In this document: positions 1-5,559 of the stretch, one piece after another
Layout of the letters: each line of letters opens with the position of its first letter
Position numbering within the stretch: position 1 is the first letter of the stretch
From: CAJWLW01 sp963580095
GTDB taxonomy: Bacteria > Verrucomicrobiota > Lentisphaeria > JABSQK01 > CAJWLW01
NCBI GenBank assembly: GCA_963580095.1
Contig: CAUZJQ010000290.1
Span: 1-5,559 of the forward strand
Length of the DNA stretch: 5,559 nt
Direction: 5' to 3'
The notes under the pieces: model-generated
Seen by the model: the letters and a program-made list of their open reading frames with translations, nothing else
What the model was told of the DNA's origin: nothing
The model's database searches: none
Position numbers and translations under genes: made by a program

Positions 1-475
1 CCGCGCTCTTGCGCGCCGCCTCACTCAGTGGCAGGCCGATGTTGCCCGCCCCGATCGCCTTACAACCGGCGCCCTTCAATAAGTGCACCGCCAGTTCCAC
101 CGTTGTCGTCTTGCCGTTGGTGCCGGTCACCGCCAAGACGGGGCATGCACAATAGGCAAAACCGAACTCAAGCTCGCCCAGCACCGGACACGACAGCGAC
201 CGAGCCAGACGCCCCAACACATTGTCAGGACCGATACCGGGACTGAGTACGGCCACATCGGCGGCTTCACGCCAGGTTTCCGCCGCCCACTCCAAATAAA
301 CCGTCGCCCCAAGAGTCTCCAGCCGCCGGGCACGCTCAACCAGCGTCGCGTTCGTGAAGCCGTCAAGCACCGTGACCCGGGCATCGCTTTGCAAGGCCAG
401 TTCAGCAGCTGCAACGCCACTGATACCGGCACCGAGCACCAATACATCCTTGTTTTCAACAGGGCCCACGACCAC
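1..475 (-). CDS. murD: UDP-N-acetylmuramoyl-L-alanine--D-glutamate ligase, N-terminal part (truncated by window edge)
   Basis: MurD is the cytoplasmic Mur ligase that adds D-glutamate to UDP-MurNAc-L-Ala, using ATP, in peptidoglycan precursor synthesis. Visible in 158 codons: a Rossmann-type nucleotide-sugar-binding start VLVLGAGISG (residues 11-20), the domain-end motif LSPGIG (77-82), the ATP-binding P-loop GTNGKTTT (118-125, Lys122), and GNIGLPL (144-150). The motifs have the order and spacing known for MurD (the P-loop in E. coli MurD is at a similar position). The central-domain remainder and the C-terminal domain lie beyond the left edge. Start: an in-frame TGA lies at 485-487, so only GTG at 475 or GTG at 469 can initiate; neither has a good Shine-Dalgarno sequence. 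The usual dcw neighbour mraY is not upstream; instead there is a 577-base gap. The family is secure, the exact start less so. Confidence 0.93.
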   Translation of the reverse strand, partial: MVVGPVENKDVLVLGAGISGVAAAELALQSDARVTVLDGFTNATLVERARRLETLGATVYLEWAAETWREAADVAVLSPGIGPDNVLGRLARSLSCPVLGELEFGFAYCACPVLAVTGTNGKTTTVELAVHLLKGAGCKAIGAGNIGLPLSEAARKSA

Positions 476-770
476 AACTTTTGGTCAAACGTTACGCCGC
501 ACGCCGTGTCATGAATACATCGCGGATCTTGCGCGACGCAGGCGCCGACTATCTCTTCTTCCCAACTCCAACTTTAATTGCCACGCCTGGAACAACATTT
601 GCCAACGCTACGCTGTAACGTCCATTGCTGACCATTCACTCCAGGATACTCGAATCCGCAGTAACATCGCAAAATCGCATTGCCCGACACCCCACGGTTG
701 ATGCCGGCGGAATAAACCGCGGAAAAAGGCTAAAAACACTGCCAAGGACAGGCCCACTGCCAGGAACATT

Positions 771-862
771 CAGTTACAACAAGTGACTGGTATTGAACCG
801 ATTACAATACCCGGTGAGGTTGGCAAGCCAGGGTCACCGGTGAACCTCCGTCAAAGTTCACC
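771..862. repeat. array of four adjacent inverted repeats (candidate structured RNA or cis element)
   Basis: Four stems follow one another with almost no spacer. Stem A: CAGTTAC 771-777 with GTGACTG 783-789 (one G-U pair, continuous only in plus-strand RNA). Stem B: GGTATTG 789-795 with CAATACC 805-811. Stem C: CCGGTGA 811-817 with TCACCGG 834-840. Stem D: GGTGAAC 839-845 with GTTCACC 856-862. Stems B-D are perfect 7-bp pairs on either strand. C and D compete for 839-840, and TCACCGGTGA at 834-843 is itself a palindrome. I do not recognise a known RNA family: no tRNA T-loop, SRP, tmRNA or T-box signature was seen. It could be an untranslated leader, a small RNA or a protein-binding site. Confidence 0.5.
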
Positions 863-959
863 CTAATGCCACGAACAACGATTGCAAGTACCTGTTCCAA
901 CAAAATCTTCACGGCCTGCCTTATCCGGTCCGAACAAGCGAACAATTTATTTCCAATCG

Positions 960-983
960 TCTCATAACAGGAATGTTATGAGA
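960..983. repeat. perfect 10-bp hairpin with GGAA tetraloop
   Basis: TCTCATAACA (960-969) pairs perfectly with TGTTATGAGA (974-983) around the loop GGAA, a GNRA-type tetraloop in plus-strand RNA (UUCC on the minus strand). It lies 70 bases past the stop codon of the minus-strand gene ending at 1053, so it could mark that transcript's 3' end. However, the stem is AT-rich and no T-run follows in the minus direction, so a classical intrinsic terminator is not supported. An operator for a dimeric regulator is an alternative reading. Confidence 0.45.
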
Positions 984-1052
984 ATATTAGAGAAATTTCA
1001 GTTGGCTGAGGGAGTGGAAAAATGCGGTATTAGGCAGGAAGGATTGTTAGCT

Positions 1053-2372
1053 TCAATTTGTGGTGGGCGGCGGGCGCTGCCAGGCACGAATCCGATTACT
1101 CGGGCGCTCGCGAAAGACAACATCCCCGATCATCACACGATCGCCCTCCGTGAGCCGCGCCTGAGAGACTTCGGTGCCCGGCTCCATTACCTCGATCTCG
1201 CCGACTTTCTCGTAGCAAATGAAAAGAATCTCATTGCGCTTCGAGCGAATCACATCGGTCTGACGCGCCACCGGGAATTTGTCCCCGGCTTCGACGTCGT
1301 CGTACTTGAGGTTGGCCCACAGGCTGTTTCCGTCGACATGGATAATCTTGCCGTCTTCGGCCAGGAGATCGTTCGATGGAAGCGCCGCGACTTTGGGAAA
1401 CTGAATGATTTTGACATTGTCGAATTTGCTCTTGCAGTCGAACGCGTAGAAACCGAGCTTGGTGCCGCGCCGCGGATAGTCTGTATCCAGATAGCTGATC
1501 ATCTGAACACCATCGATATCAAGTCCGATATGCCAGATTTCACGGCGCAATGTGACCGTGTAGGTGCGCTTGGGCTCGAGTTTGAAGTTGTCGTTCGAGG
1601 CAATGAGTACGGCACCGGGCTTGCCATCGCTGTCGCGTTGAATCTTAACCGCCTTGACACCCGCCTCGTCAATGCGGAAAAAGTATTGGTCCTTCTTGGT
1701 ACGCGGGTCGTGCAGGTTAAAAACGATCCGTGCCTTCTCACCAAGCTTCCAGACCCGGAGATCGAATGACACCGAATTATTCGTTCCAAACTGGGTCTTA
1801 CTCATGATCTCGGCATAGCCTTTTGCCGGGTTGATCTCGGCGTGCAGCTTGCCTTTTGCGATCCGCCACGAACCGACGCGACGTGACCAGTTCTGCAGAT
1901 CCCCATTGAAACGTTCATGCAACTTGGTCTCGCCTCGCGGTCCCACCCATAGCCGCTCACCCGGCGTCCCAAGCGTACCGGCAACGACGGCATCATTGGT
2001 TCGAATCCCAGTACCGACAGATCCGCTGAGTTCAGCCTTGGCAATGCCGCCCCGGATGTTCTCGATACGACCGTGGGCGATGACTTCGATCTGTTCCTCC
2101 CGAATCCCGCCGGTCACCGGATGGACAAGTTTCTTAATGTACCGCGCAACCGTAACCAGGCTGGGCACCTCGATCTCATTCGGGTTATGCAGACGGATAT
2201 CGACACGTTTGCCGCTGATCACCGTGACAGTACCAATCTCACCCGCCTGGCAGGCTGCACCACAAAGCAACAGCAAGGCAACAATCGCCGTCAAGGTGAT
2301 CTCACCAGGTTGACGGGCACCCTGATCCGGACGCGGTGAATTTGTGTTTGCAAGGCAAGCCGTCAGTCGCAT
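1053..2372 (-). CDS. exported LamG/DUF1080-like protein with flanking FlgT-C-like beta domains
   Basis: Predicted exported protein of 439 residues, function unknown. A hydrophobic segment (about 25-40, TLTAIVALLLLCGAACQA) looks like a signal peptide; cleavage after CQA is plausible, and Cys41 makes a weak lipobox (GAAC). Residues about 146-325 have the pattern of concanavalin-like LamG/DUF1080 jelly rolls: ERFNGDLQNW, GSWRIAKGKLHAE, then KLGFYAFDCKSKFDNVKI at the end. Both sides carry a similar small beta-rich domain (about 44-130 and 341-420) with a 'basic turn-strand ... G-D/N ... V' pattern reminiscent of the FlgT C-terminal domain, which in known proteins is a periplasmic or flagellar accessory fold. 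Start: ATG at 2372 has GGAG ten bases upstream. An in-frame TTG at 2294 with GGTGAG six bases upstream would give a short signal peptide lacking a basic n-region, so the start is uncertain. Its own promoter lies just upstream. DUF1080 members include glycoside hydrolases, but I see no catalytic signature I can name. Confidence 0.85.
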   Translation of the reverse strand: MRLTACLANTNSPRPDQGARQPGEITLTAIVALLLLCGAACQAGEIGTVTVISGKRVDIRLHNPNEIEVPSLVTVARYIKKLVHPVTGGIREEQIEVIAHGRIENIRGGIAKAELSGSVGTGIRTNDAVVAGTLGTPGERLWVGPRGETKLHERFNGDLQNWSRRVGSWRIAKGKLHAEINPAKGYAEIMSKTQFGTNNSVSFDLRVWKLGEKARIVFNLHDPRTKKDQYFFRIDEAGVKAVKIQRDSDGKPGAVLIASNDNFKLEPKRTYTVTLRREIWHIGLDIDGVQMISYLDTDYPRRGTKLGFYAFDCKSKFDNVKIIQFPKVAALPSNDLLAEDGKIIHVDGNSLWANLKYDDVEAGDKFPVARQTDVIRSKRNEILFICYEKVGEIEVMEPGTEVSQARLTEGDRVMIGDVVFRERPSNRIRAWQRPPPTTN

Positions 2373-2419
2373 CGCTGCTCGACTCCGTACGAATTATTGC
2401 GGTGGCAAAGGCACACCAT

Positions 2420-2447
2420 AGTATAGTTTTACAAGCAGAAAATGCAA
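2420..2447 (-). promoter_or_regulatory. sigma70-like promoter for the LamG-like protein gene
   Basis: Read on the minus strand, TTGCAT (2442-2447) and TATACT (2420-2425) are separated by 16 bases. The -10 element matches the TATAAT consensus at five of six positions; the -35 is weaker (TTG conserved). Transcription would begin near 2413, giving a leader of about 40 bases before the ATG at 2372. The element sits in the 154-base gap (2373-2526) after the polymerase gene's stop. The rest of that gap shows no strong terminator hairpin, so some read-through is possible. Confidence 0.55.
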
Positions 2448-2526
2448 CGCTTCGGGAGACTCTGCTGGTAGGTTTCGAGTGCAAATTTCATACCCATCAG
2501 CCTGGCCGATATGGCGGTCTGGAACG

Positions 2527-4236
2527 CTATTCCACCGATGAATCGGCAATTTCGCTGTGGACCGCCGCCGGCATGGCGAGAAGGGCAATGACAACGAGTT
2601 GGATGCCACGCACTACGAAGGAAATTAGCCAGCTGCCAAGCAGAATCGAAACGAGCGCCGCGGCAACACCGAGCAGCAGCGCCCGGTCGTACGGCTCAGC
2701 GGCTGCGGCACGGACGTTCAGGGCACGCCCGAGAAACGCCAACAGCAGCCCTGCCAGGCAGGCTAGCCCCAGCACACCAGTTTCCACAGCCTGCACGAAG
2801 AACAGCCCATGGGCGTCCTTCTCCATCAGGTTCACGGGGCTTTTTTCGACGCCTGTGGACCACATCGGGCTGTTGCCATAGAACACGTTGACGCGCCGCT
2901 GATAACCGCCAATGCCGTGGCCTAGGACAGGCGAATACCCGACCGCATTCAGGGCTGCCTGGATCTCCAGATACTTCTGCTGCCAGGGATTCCAACGCGG
3001 ATGTTGCCAATTCTGCCCCTTCATCGGCATCGGCTGGAGCCCGTACGGATCGGCAGACCGGTGCAGGGCCACGGAGTCGAGCAGCACCTTCCCGTGGTGC
3101 GACGACACCAGGCACGTCACACCTACAACAGCCGGGAATGCAGCCAGAGTCAGCGCCACGGCAAAGCGCCGAGACGACGCCACGGCTACGGCACAGCATC
3201 CCGCCGCAGCACAGATCAGCAGGCCAAGATGCAGGACGCAGATCAGCGACAGCAGACAGAGCATCGCCAGCACCAATCGTTGCCACAACGGCCGGATCAC
3301 CGGCAGCATGGCGAGAGCCAGTGGCAGCATGACAATAATATAGGTACCCAGGACGTTCTTGCCGGATTCCGTCCCGGCAACCCCCTGGCGGCCAGGATTG
3401 AAACGGAAACCGAACAGCGAATCGATATCAGCAATGTCGAGCAGTCCGCGCGCCGTGCCGCCGCTGAGGACGAGGCAGTATTCGACCAGACCGGCAACGA
3501 CGACCACACCAAACATCACCAGCGCCGTTGCCACCGCCAGCCGGCGCATCCGGACACGGCGCAGCACCTCAACAAAGAACAGGTACGCAACAACCCACAC
3601 CTCGACATACTGGATCAATTCCTTGATACCGGCGCCACGGTCGGCCTCGTTTCCGGATTTGTCGAAAACACGTGCCCAATCGAACAACGACAGCAGGCAG
3701 ACCAACAGAAGCAGGAGGATGCCGGGCGGCGGCAGCCACTGCCCGGGGCGTTGCCGCGTGAGCAGCAGATACCCGGCCAGAAAAACGACTCCGAGCCCGA
3801 GCAGGCAGTCAGCAAGGGTAAAGCCGATACTCGGACAGGCTATCGCCGCCCGCACAATAAACGATTTCTCGGTGACGCCAGTCAGATATCCAGCCTCGCG
3901 CTCGACAGCGCTCAGTTCGGTGGCCGGCACGTCGAGGCGAATATGCGTGCGATCATTCTGCACCACGGTGAATTTCCGGTCACCGATCCACAGCGAGCTG
4001 CCGACCAGTTCGTCGCATTCGTAAACTGCGAATTGATCAACGATCGTCGCACTTCCGTCCGGCGCGGCTTCGATAGCCTCGACCGCGCCGTAGCGGACAC
4101 CAGTAAACCACAGGGCGAGATGACGGACCGTCAACTGAGTGTGAGCGGCGACGAGGATCAGTAGAACAAGGGCTGCAAGCCAGGACGGCAGGCGGGAAGA
4201 TGTCACAGTTTTTTGGGCGTTCACATGCTTATCCAT
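2527..4236 (-). CDS. O-antigen ligase / polysaccharide polymerase family membrane protein (Wzy/WaaL-like)
   Basis: Polytopic inner-membrane protein of 569 residues, likely joining or polymerising lipid-linked glycan units on the outer face of the membrane. Hydrophobic segments are seen near 18-34, 137-159, 171-186, 208-224, 233-257, 294-313, 320-352, 358-377, 482-503, 517-540 and 543-558. The large loop about 380-475 followed by SPVLGHGIGGYQ (435-446) and DAHGLFFVQAVETGVLGL (474-491) is the layout of the Wzy_C/O-antigen ligase family, whose loop carries the key His and Arg residues. Substrate cannot be told. Unusually, about 80 soluble, beta-rich residues (44-125) lie between the first two helices. 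Start: ATG at 4236, 29 bases after the upstream gene's stop, with a weak GGGA five bases upstream. An ATG at 4293 would add 19 residues and overlap the upstream gene, and is less likely. Ligase and polymerase roles cannot be separated by sequence alone. Confidence 0.82.
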   Translation of the reverse strand: MDKHVNAQKTVTSSRLPSWLAALVLLILVAAHTQLTVRHLALWFTGVRYGAVEAIEAAPDGSATIVDQFAVYECDELVGSSLWIGDRKFTVVQNDRTHIRLDVPATELSAVEREAGYLTGVTEKSFIVRAAIACPSIGFTLADCLLGLGVVFLAGYLLLTRQRPGQWLPPPGILLLLLVCLLSLFDWARVFDKSGNEADRGAGIKELIQYVEVWVVAYLFFVEVLRRVRMRRLAVATALVMFGVVVVAGLVEYCLVLSGGTARGLLDIADIDSLFGFRFNPGRQGVAGTESGKNVLGTYIIVMLPLALAMLPVIRPLWQRLVLAMLCLLSLICVLHLGLLICAAAGCCAVAVASSRRFAVALTLAAFPAVVGVTCLVSSHHGKVLLDSVALHRSADPYGLQPMPMKGQNWQHPRWNPWQQKYLEIQAALNAVGYSPVLGHGIGGYQRRVNVFYGNSPMWSTGVEKSPVNLMEKDAHGLFFVQAVETGVLGLACLAGLLLAFLGRALNVRAAAAEPYDRALLLGVAAALVSILLGSWLISFVVRGIQLVVIALLAMPAAVHSEIADSSVE

Positions 4237-4265
4237 CGATATCCCGGCCCGCGCCGATGCGCCAG

Positions 4266-4937
4266 TTACTGTTGAAATTCGAGCACATCCCAATCCTGAA
4301 AGTAGTGAAAGTCACACTTCGACAGGTGTGCTGTTGAACTCAACTCGCGACCCTCGGGCAGATAGATCGAGTAATCGTAACGCGAGAGATGAAACCGCCA
4401 GCGATCTCCCGGTGCAGGGGGGCCATCGACGGTCGGCAGACTGGCAAACGGCACGGCGATTTCGAGCTGCCAGAACTCGTCCTCGACATCGAGGTCGTTG
4501 ATCGCCCCTTCCACATGGATGCCGACGCCGAGGTCCTGGCAATCCCACTGCTGCCAGCGGAGCATACTGACACCGCCCGCTTGGTAGGGTGGACGGTTGC
4601 AGGCATCGTACACCGTACCAAGCGCGTTGATCTCGAAGTTGTAATAGACGCCGCTTGCCTCGTCGGGCATGAAAAACAACTCGAGCACATCCTCATGGCA
4701 GGTTGGGCAGTCGCGCTCCGTCTGGTAACTCCAGACATCGCGGTCACAGGCATGAAAGCCGGCATATAGAAAATTGTCGTCCCAGAGCATTCGGCCGTCA
4801 GTTCTGCTGATCACCGGCTCACCGGATTCCGGCACGAAAAATTCGAGGCCTTCCGCCTGCGCCCAACCCGGTTCATCGAGATGTCCGTCGACAATTATGG
4901 GGTCACTGGTGTATGTGCATCGGCGCGTTTCGGGCAT
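4266..4937 (-). CDS. CBM9-like carbohydrate-binding domain protein
   Basis: A 223-residue single-domain protein of the CBM9-like beta-sandwich type. Family landmarks in order: PIIVDGHLDEPGWAQA (13-28), LWDDNFLYAGFHACDRDVW (51-69), EDVLELFFMP (82-91), YYNFEINALGTVYDA (98-112), FWQLEIAVPFASL (155-167) and GDRWRFHLSRYD (177-188). Characterised relatives bind sugars or sit on larger enzymes and cytochromes; here the domain stands alone. There is no signal peptide, so a cytoplasmic location is likely. Start: ATG at 4937 is chosen because AGGAAG lies five bases upstream. An upstream in-frame ATG at 5033 lacks a ribosome site and would add 32 residues with no export character. Residues 77-81 read CPTCH, a CXXCH pattern. 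The gene is followed 29 bases on by the polymerase gene, suggesting one transcript. The family is well supported; ligand and role are unknown. Confidence 0.8.
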   Translation of the reverse strand: MPETRRCTYTSDPIIVDGHLDEPGWAQAEGLEFFVPESGEPVISRTDGRMLWDDNFLYAGFHACDRDVWSYQTERDCPTCHEDVLELFFMPDEASGVYYNFEINALGTVYDACNRPPYQAGGVSMLRWQQWDCQDLGVGIHVEGAINDLDVEDEFWQLEIAVPFASLPTVDGPPAPGDRWRFHLSRYDYSIYLPEGRELSSTAHLSKCDFHYFQDWDVLEFQQ

Positions 4938-5083
4938 CTGAACTTCCTGGTTGAGGTAATAAGCGAGTTGTGTTGACGCTATTGACGCCGCAAACCGTAC
5001 GGTTGTTCCGCCCCCGATGCAACCCCATTTCATGTCGCATCGATACGCTTGAAAGATCTTTGACCGACCATTACGTTCCCAGC
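4938..5083. promoter_or_regulatory. divergent intergenic control region with two perfect palindromes
   Basis: This 146-base region separates the minus-strand CBM9-like/polymerase pair from the plus-strand glycosidase-like gene, so it should hold both promoters. It contains two perfect palindromes, AACCGTACGGTT at 4993-5004 and AAAGATCTTT at 5052-5061, with centres 58 bases apart. A repeated TTGACG occurs on the plus strand at 4973-4978 and 4982-4987, but I find no good -10 at the right distance from either. The palindromes are candidate operators for a shared regulator; no regulator gene is in the window. Confidence 0.45.
4943..4948 (-). promoter_or_regulatory. Shine-Dalgarno site deciding the CBM9-like gene start
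   Basis: On the minus strand AGGAAG is followed by five bases and ATG at 4937. It is the strongest ribosome site in the window, and it favours the shorter 223-residue product over the in-frame ATG at 5033. Confidence 0.75.
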
Positions 5084-5559
5084 ATGACTTCTCCGGAGCA
5101 CAGCAGCGGTGTGTTCAGCCCAGGCGCCGAATGGATCTGGGACAGCAGCAATCCGCACCAGTACTGCTACTACGCCGAGGCGCGTCGGCACTTTGAGATT
5201 AGCCCGGAACAGTGGAAAATCGTTCATAGCGCCGGCAACTGCCGCCTGCGGATAACTGCCGAGGCCGGCTATATGGCCCGGCTGAACGGCCGGGTTGTCG
5301 GCCACGGCCCGGCGAAGTCCGCTGCCGGTCGACGTTCGGTCGATACCTGGAGTATCACCGGGTTGCTGCGGACGGGAGTCAATGAACTGCACATTGCCGT
5401 GCTGAGTCTGGGGACCGGTACTATCAACGCCTGCGCCGACGCCGCAGCCTTGATCTTCGAAATGCGGTTGCCACACGCCACGATCGTCTCCGACGATTCG
5501 ACGAAAATACGAACGGATGCGACTCGGAACCGACGTACCGTGCGACGGCGGTTACTGCC
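5084..5559 (+). CDS. alpha-L-rhamnosidase-like (GH78-type) protein, N-terminal part (truncated by window edge)
   Basis: The first 158 codons of a protein that continues past the right edge. It begins with EWIWD (16-20) and a charged strand YAEARRHFEI (30-39). It then has LRITAEAGYMARLNGRVVGHGP (55-76), RRSVDTWSITGLLRTGVNEL (83-102) and HIAVLSLGTG (103-112). This order (WIW, 'adg-Y-lyvNG-vG-GP', 'DTyDvT-LL--G-N-i-v') is the signature of the N-terminal beta-sandwich domain of GH78 alpha-L-rhamnosidases and their relatives. Those enzymes remove L-rhamnose from plant or bacterial glycans through a downstream (alpha/alpha)6 catalytic domain, which is not visible here. No signal peptide is seen at the chosen ATG (5084), which has no strong Shine-Dalgarno site; the frame stays open upstream, so a start such as TTG at 5060 is possible. 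It is transcribed divergently from the CBM9-like gene. The domain type is fairly secure; the enzyme activity is inferred. Confidence 0.75.
   Translation, partial: MTSPEHSSGVFSPGAEWIWDSSNPHQYCYYAEARRHFEISPEQWKIVHSAGNCRLRITAEAGYMARLNGRVVGHGPAKSAAGRRSVDTWSITGLLRTGVNELHIAVLSLGTGTINACADAAALIFEMRLPHATIVSDDSTKIRTDATRNRRTVRRRLL

Larger units (their letters stand above)
476..1052. other. 577-base intergenic gap with dense hairpins and two weak small ORFs
   Basis: No convincing gene fills this stretch between the murD start and the stop of the exported LamG-like protein gene. Both neighbours are on the minus strand, so it is the 3' flank of one and the 5' flank of the other. It holds a run of four adjacent stem-loops at 771-862 and a perfect hairpin at 960-983 (separate entries). 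There is also an imperfect direct repeat, CACTGCC at 737-743 and 755-761. Two minus-strand small ORFs are possible but unproven. One at 802-912 has a GTG start, 36 residues, and AAGG six bases upstream. The other at 608-769 has an ATG start, 53 residues, a hydrophobic start FLAVGLSLAVFLAFF, then RGLFRR, and no Shine-Dalgarno. No clear murD promoter or intrinsic terminator with a U-run was found. Confidence 0.6.

Noticed and set aside
83..514. Overlapping plus- and minus-strand ORFs at the left end, including minus 127-477
   Set aside because: They are other frames of murD, whose true frame begins with GTG and carries the Rossmann and GTNGKT motifs.
640..862. Possible tRNA or known small RNA, because of a TCGAATCC-like string near 650 and the stacked stems
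   Set aside because: No acceptor stem, anticodon arm or paired T-arm can be built around the string, and the stem array lacks tRNA, SRP, tmRNA or T-box landmarks.
882..1769. Plus-strand ORF of 295 residues
   Set aside because: It is antisense to the exported LamG-like protein, whose signal peptide and domain patterns are clear. The plus-strand translation shows no recognisable domain, and its first 170 bases run through the hairpin-containing gap.
3001..4164. Plus-strand ORF of 387 residues, very rich in Gln, His and Arg
   Set aside because: It is the mirror of a Leu/Val-rich membrane protein: CTG and CAC-type codons read backwards give Gln and Val/His. Composition is low in complexity and matches no fold, while the minus-strand product has family motifs.
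4938..5033. N-terminal extension of the CBM9-like protein to the ATG at 5033
   Set aside because: No ribosome site precedes it, the 32 added residues are not a signal peptide or part of the domain, and the ATG at 4937 has AGGAAG at ideal spacing.
5030..5476. Minus-strand ORF of 148 residues
   Set aside because: It is antisense to the GH78-like N-terminus, which shows ordered family motifs on the plus strand; the minus product has none.
1..5559. CRISPR array, transposase, integrase or terminal inverted repeats
   Set aside because: No regularly spaced direct repeats and no mobile-element protein motifs were seen on either strand.

Overview
The window looks like a GC-rich Gram-negative chromosome segment. 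It has a peptidoglycan gene (murD), an exported protein, a polytopic O-antigen/exopolysaccharide polymerase-like protein, and two carbohydrate-recognising proteins of types common in polysaccharide-degrading bacteria. A PVC-type lineage (Lentisphaerota, Kiritimatiellota, Verrucomicrobiota or Planctomycetota) would fit the mix of a CBM9-like protein, a GH78-like N-terminus and a LamG/DUF1080-like protein. That placement is an inference; no marker here settles it.

Layout, left to right. (1) 1-475, minus strand: the first 158 codons of murD, running off the left edge, with a GTG start. (2) 476-1052: a 577-base stretch with no convincing gene. It holds a tight run of four adjacent stem-loops (771-862), a perfect 10-bp hairpin (960-983) and two doubtful small ORFs. 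(3) 1053-2372, minus: an exported protein with a LamG/DUF1080-like jelly-roll core between two similar small beta-rich domains resembling the FlgT C-terminal domain. It has its own sigma70-like promoter at 2420-2447. (4) 2527-4236, minus: a 569-residue O-antigen ligase/polymerase-family membrane protein with an unusual soluble insert after its first membrane helix. (5) 4266-4937, minus: a 223-residue CBM9-like protein without a signal peptide, with a clear Shine-Dalgarno site, 29 bases upstream of (4) and probably in one operon with it. (6) 4938-5083: a divergent intergenic region with two perfect palindromes. (7) 5084-5559, plus: the N-terminus of a protein resembling the N-terminal region of alpha-L-rhamnosidases (GH78), running off the right edge.

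How the genes may work together: the right two thirds reads as a small carbohydrate locus. A carbohydrate-binding-type protein and a glycan polymerase are transcribed away from a likely glycoside hydrolase, across a shared control region. Whether the locus builds, remodels or degrades a glycan cannot be decided from this window. The murD gene is at the boundary of a different functional block, and its downstream neighbours lie outside. No CRISPR array, mobile element, rRNA or tRNA was seen.
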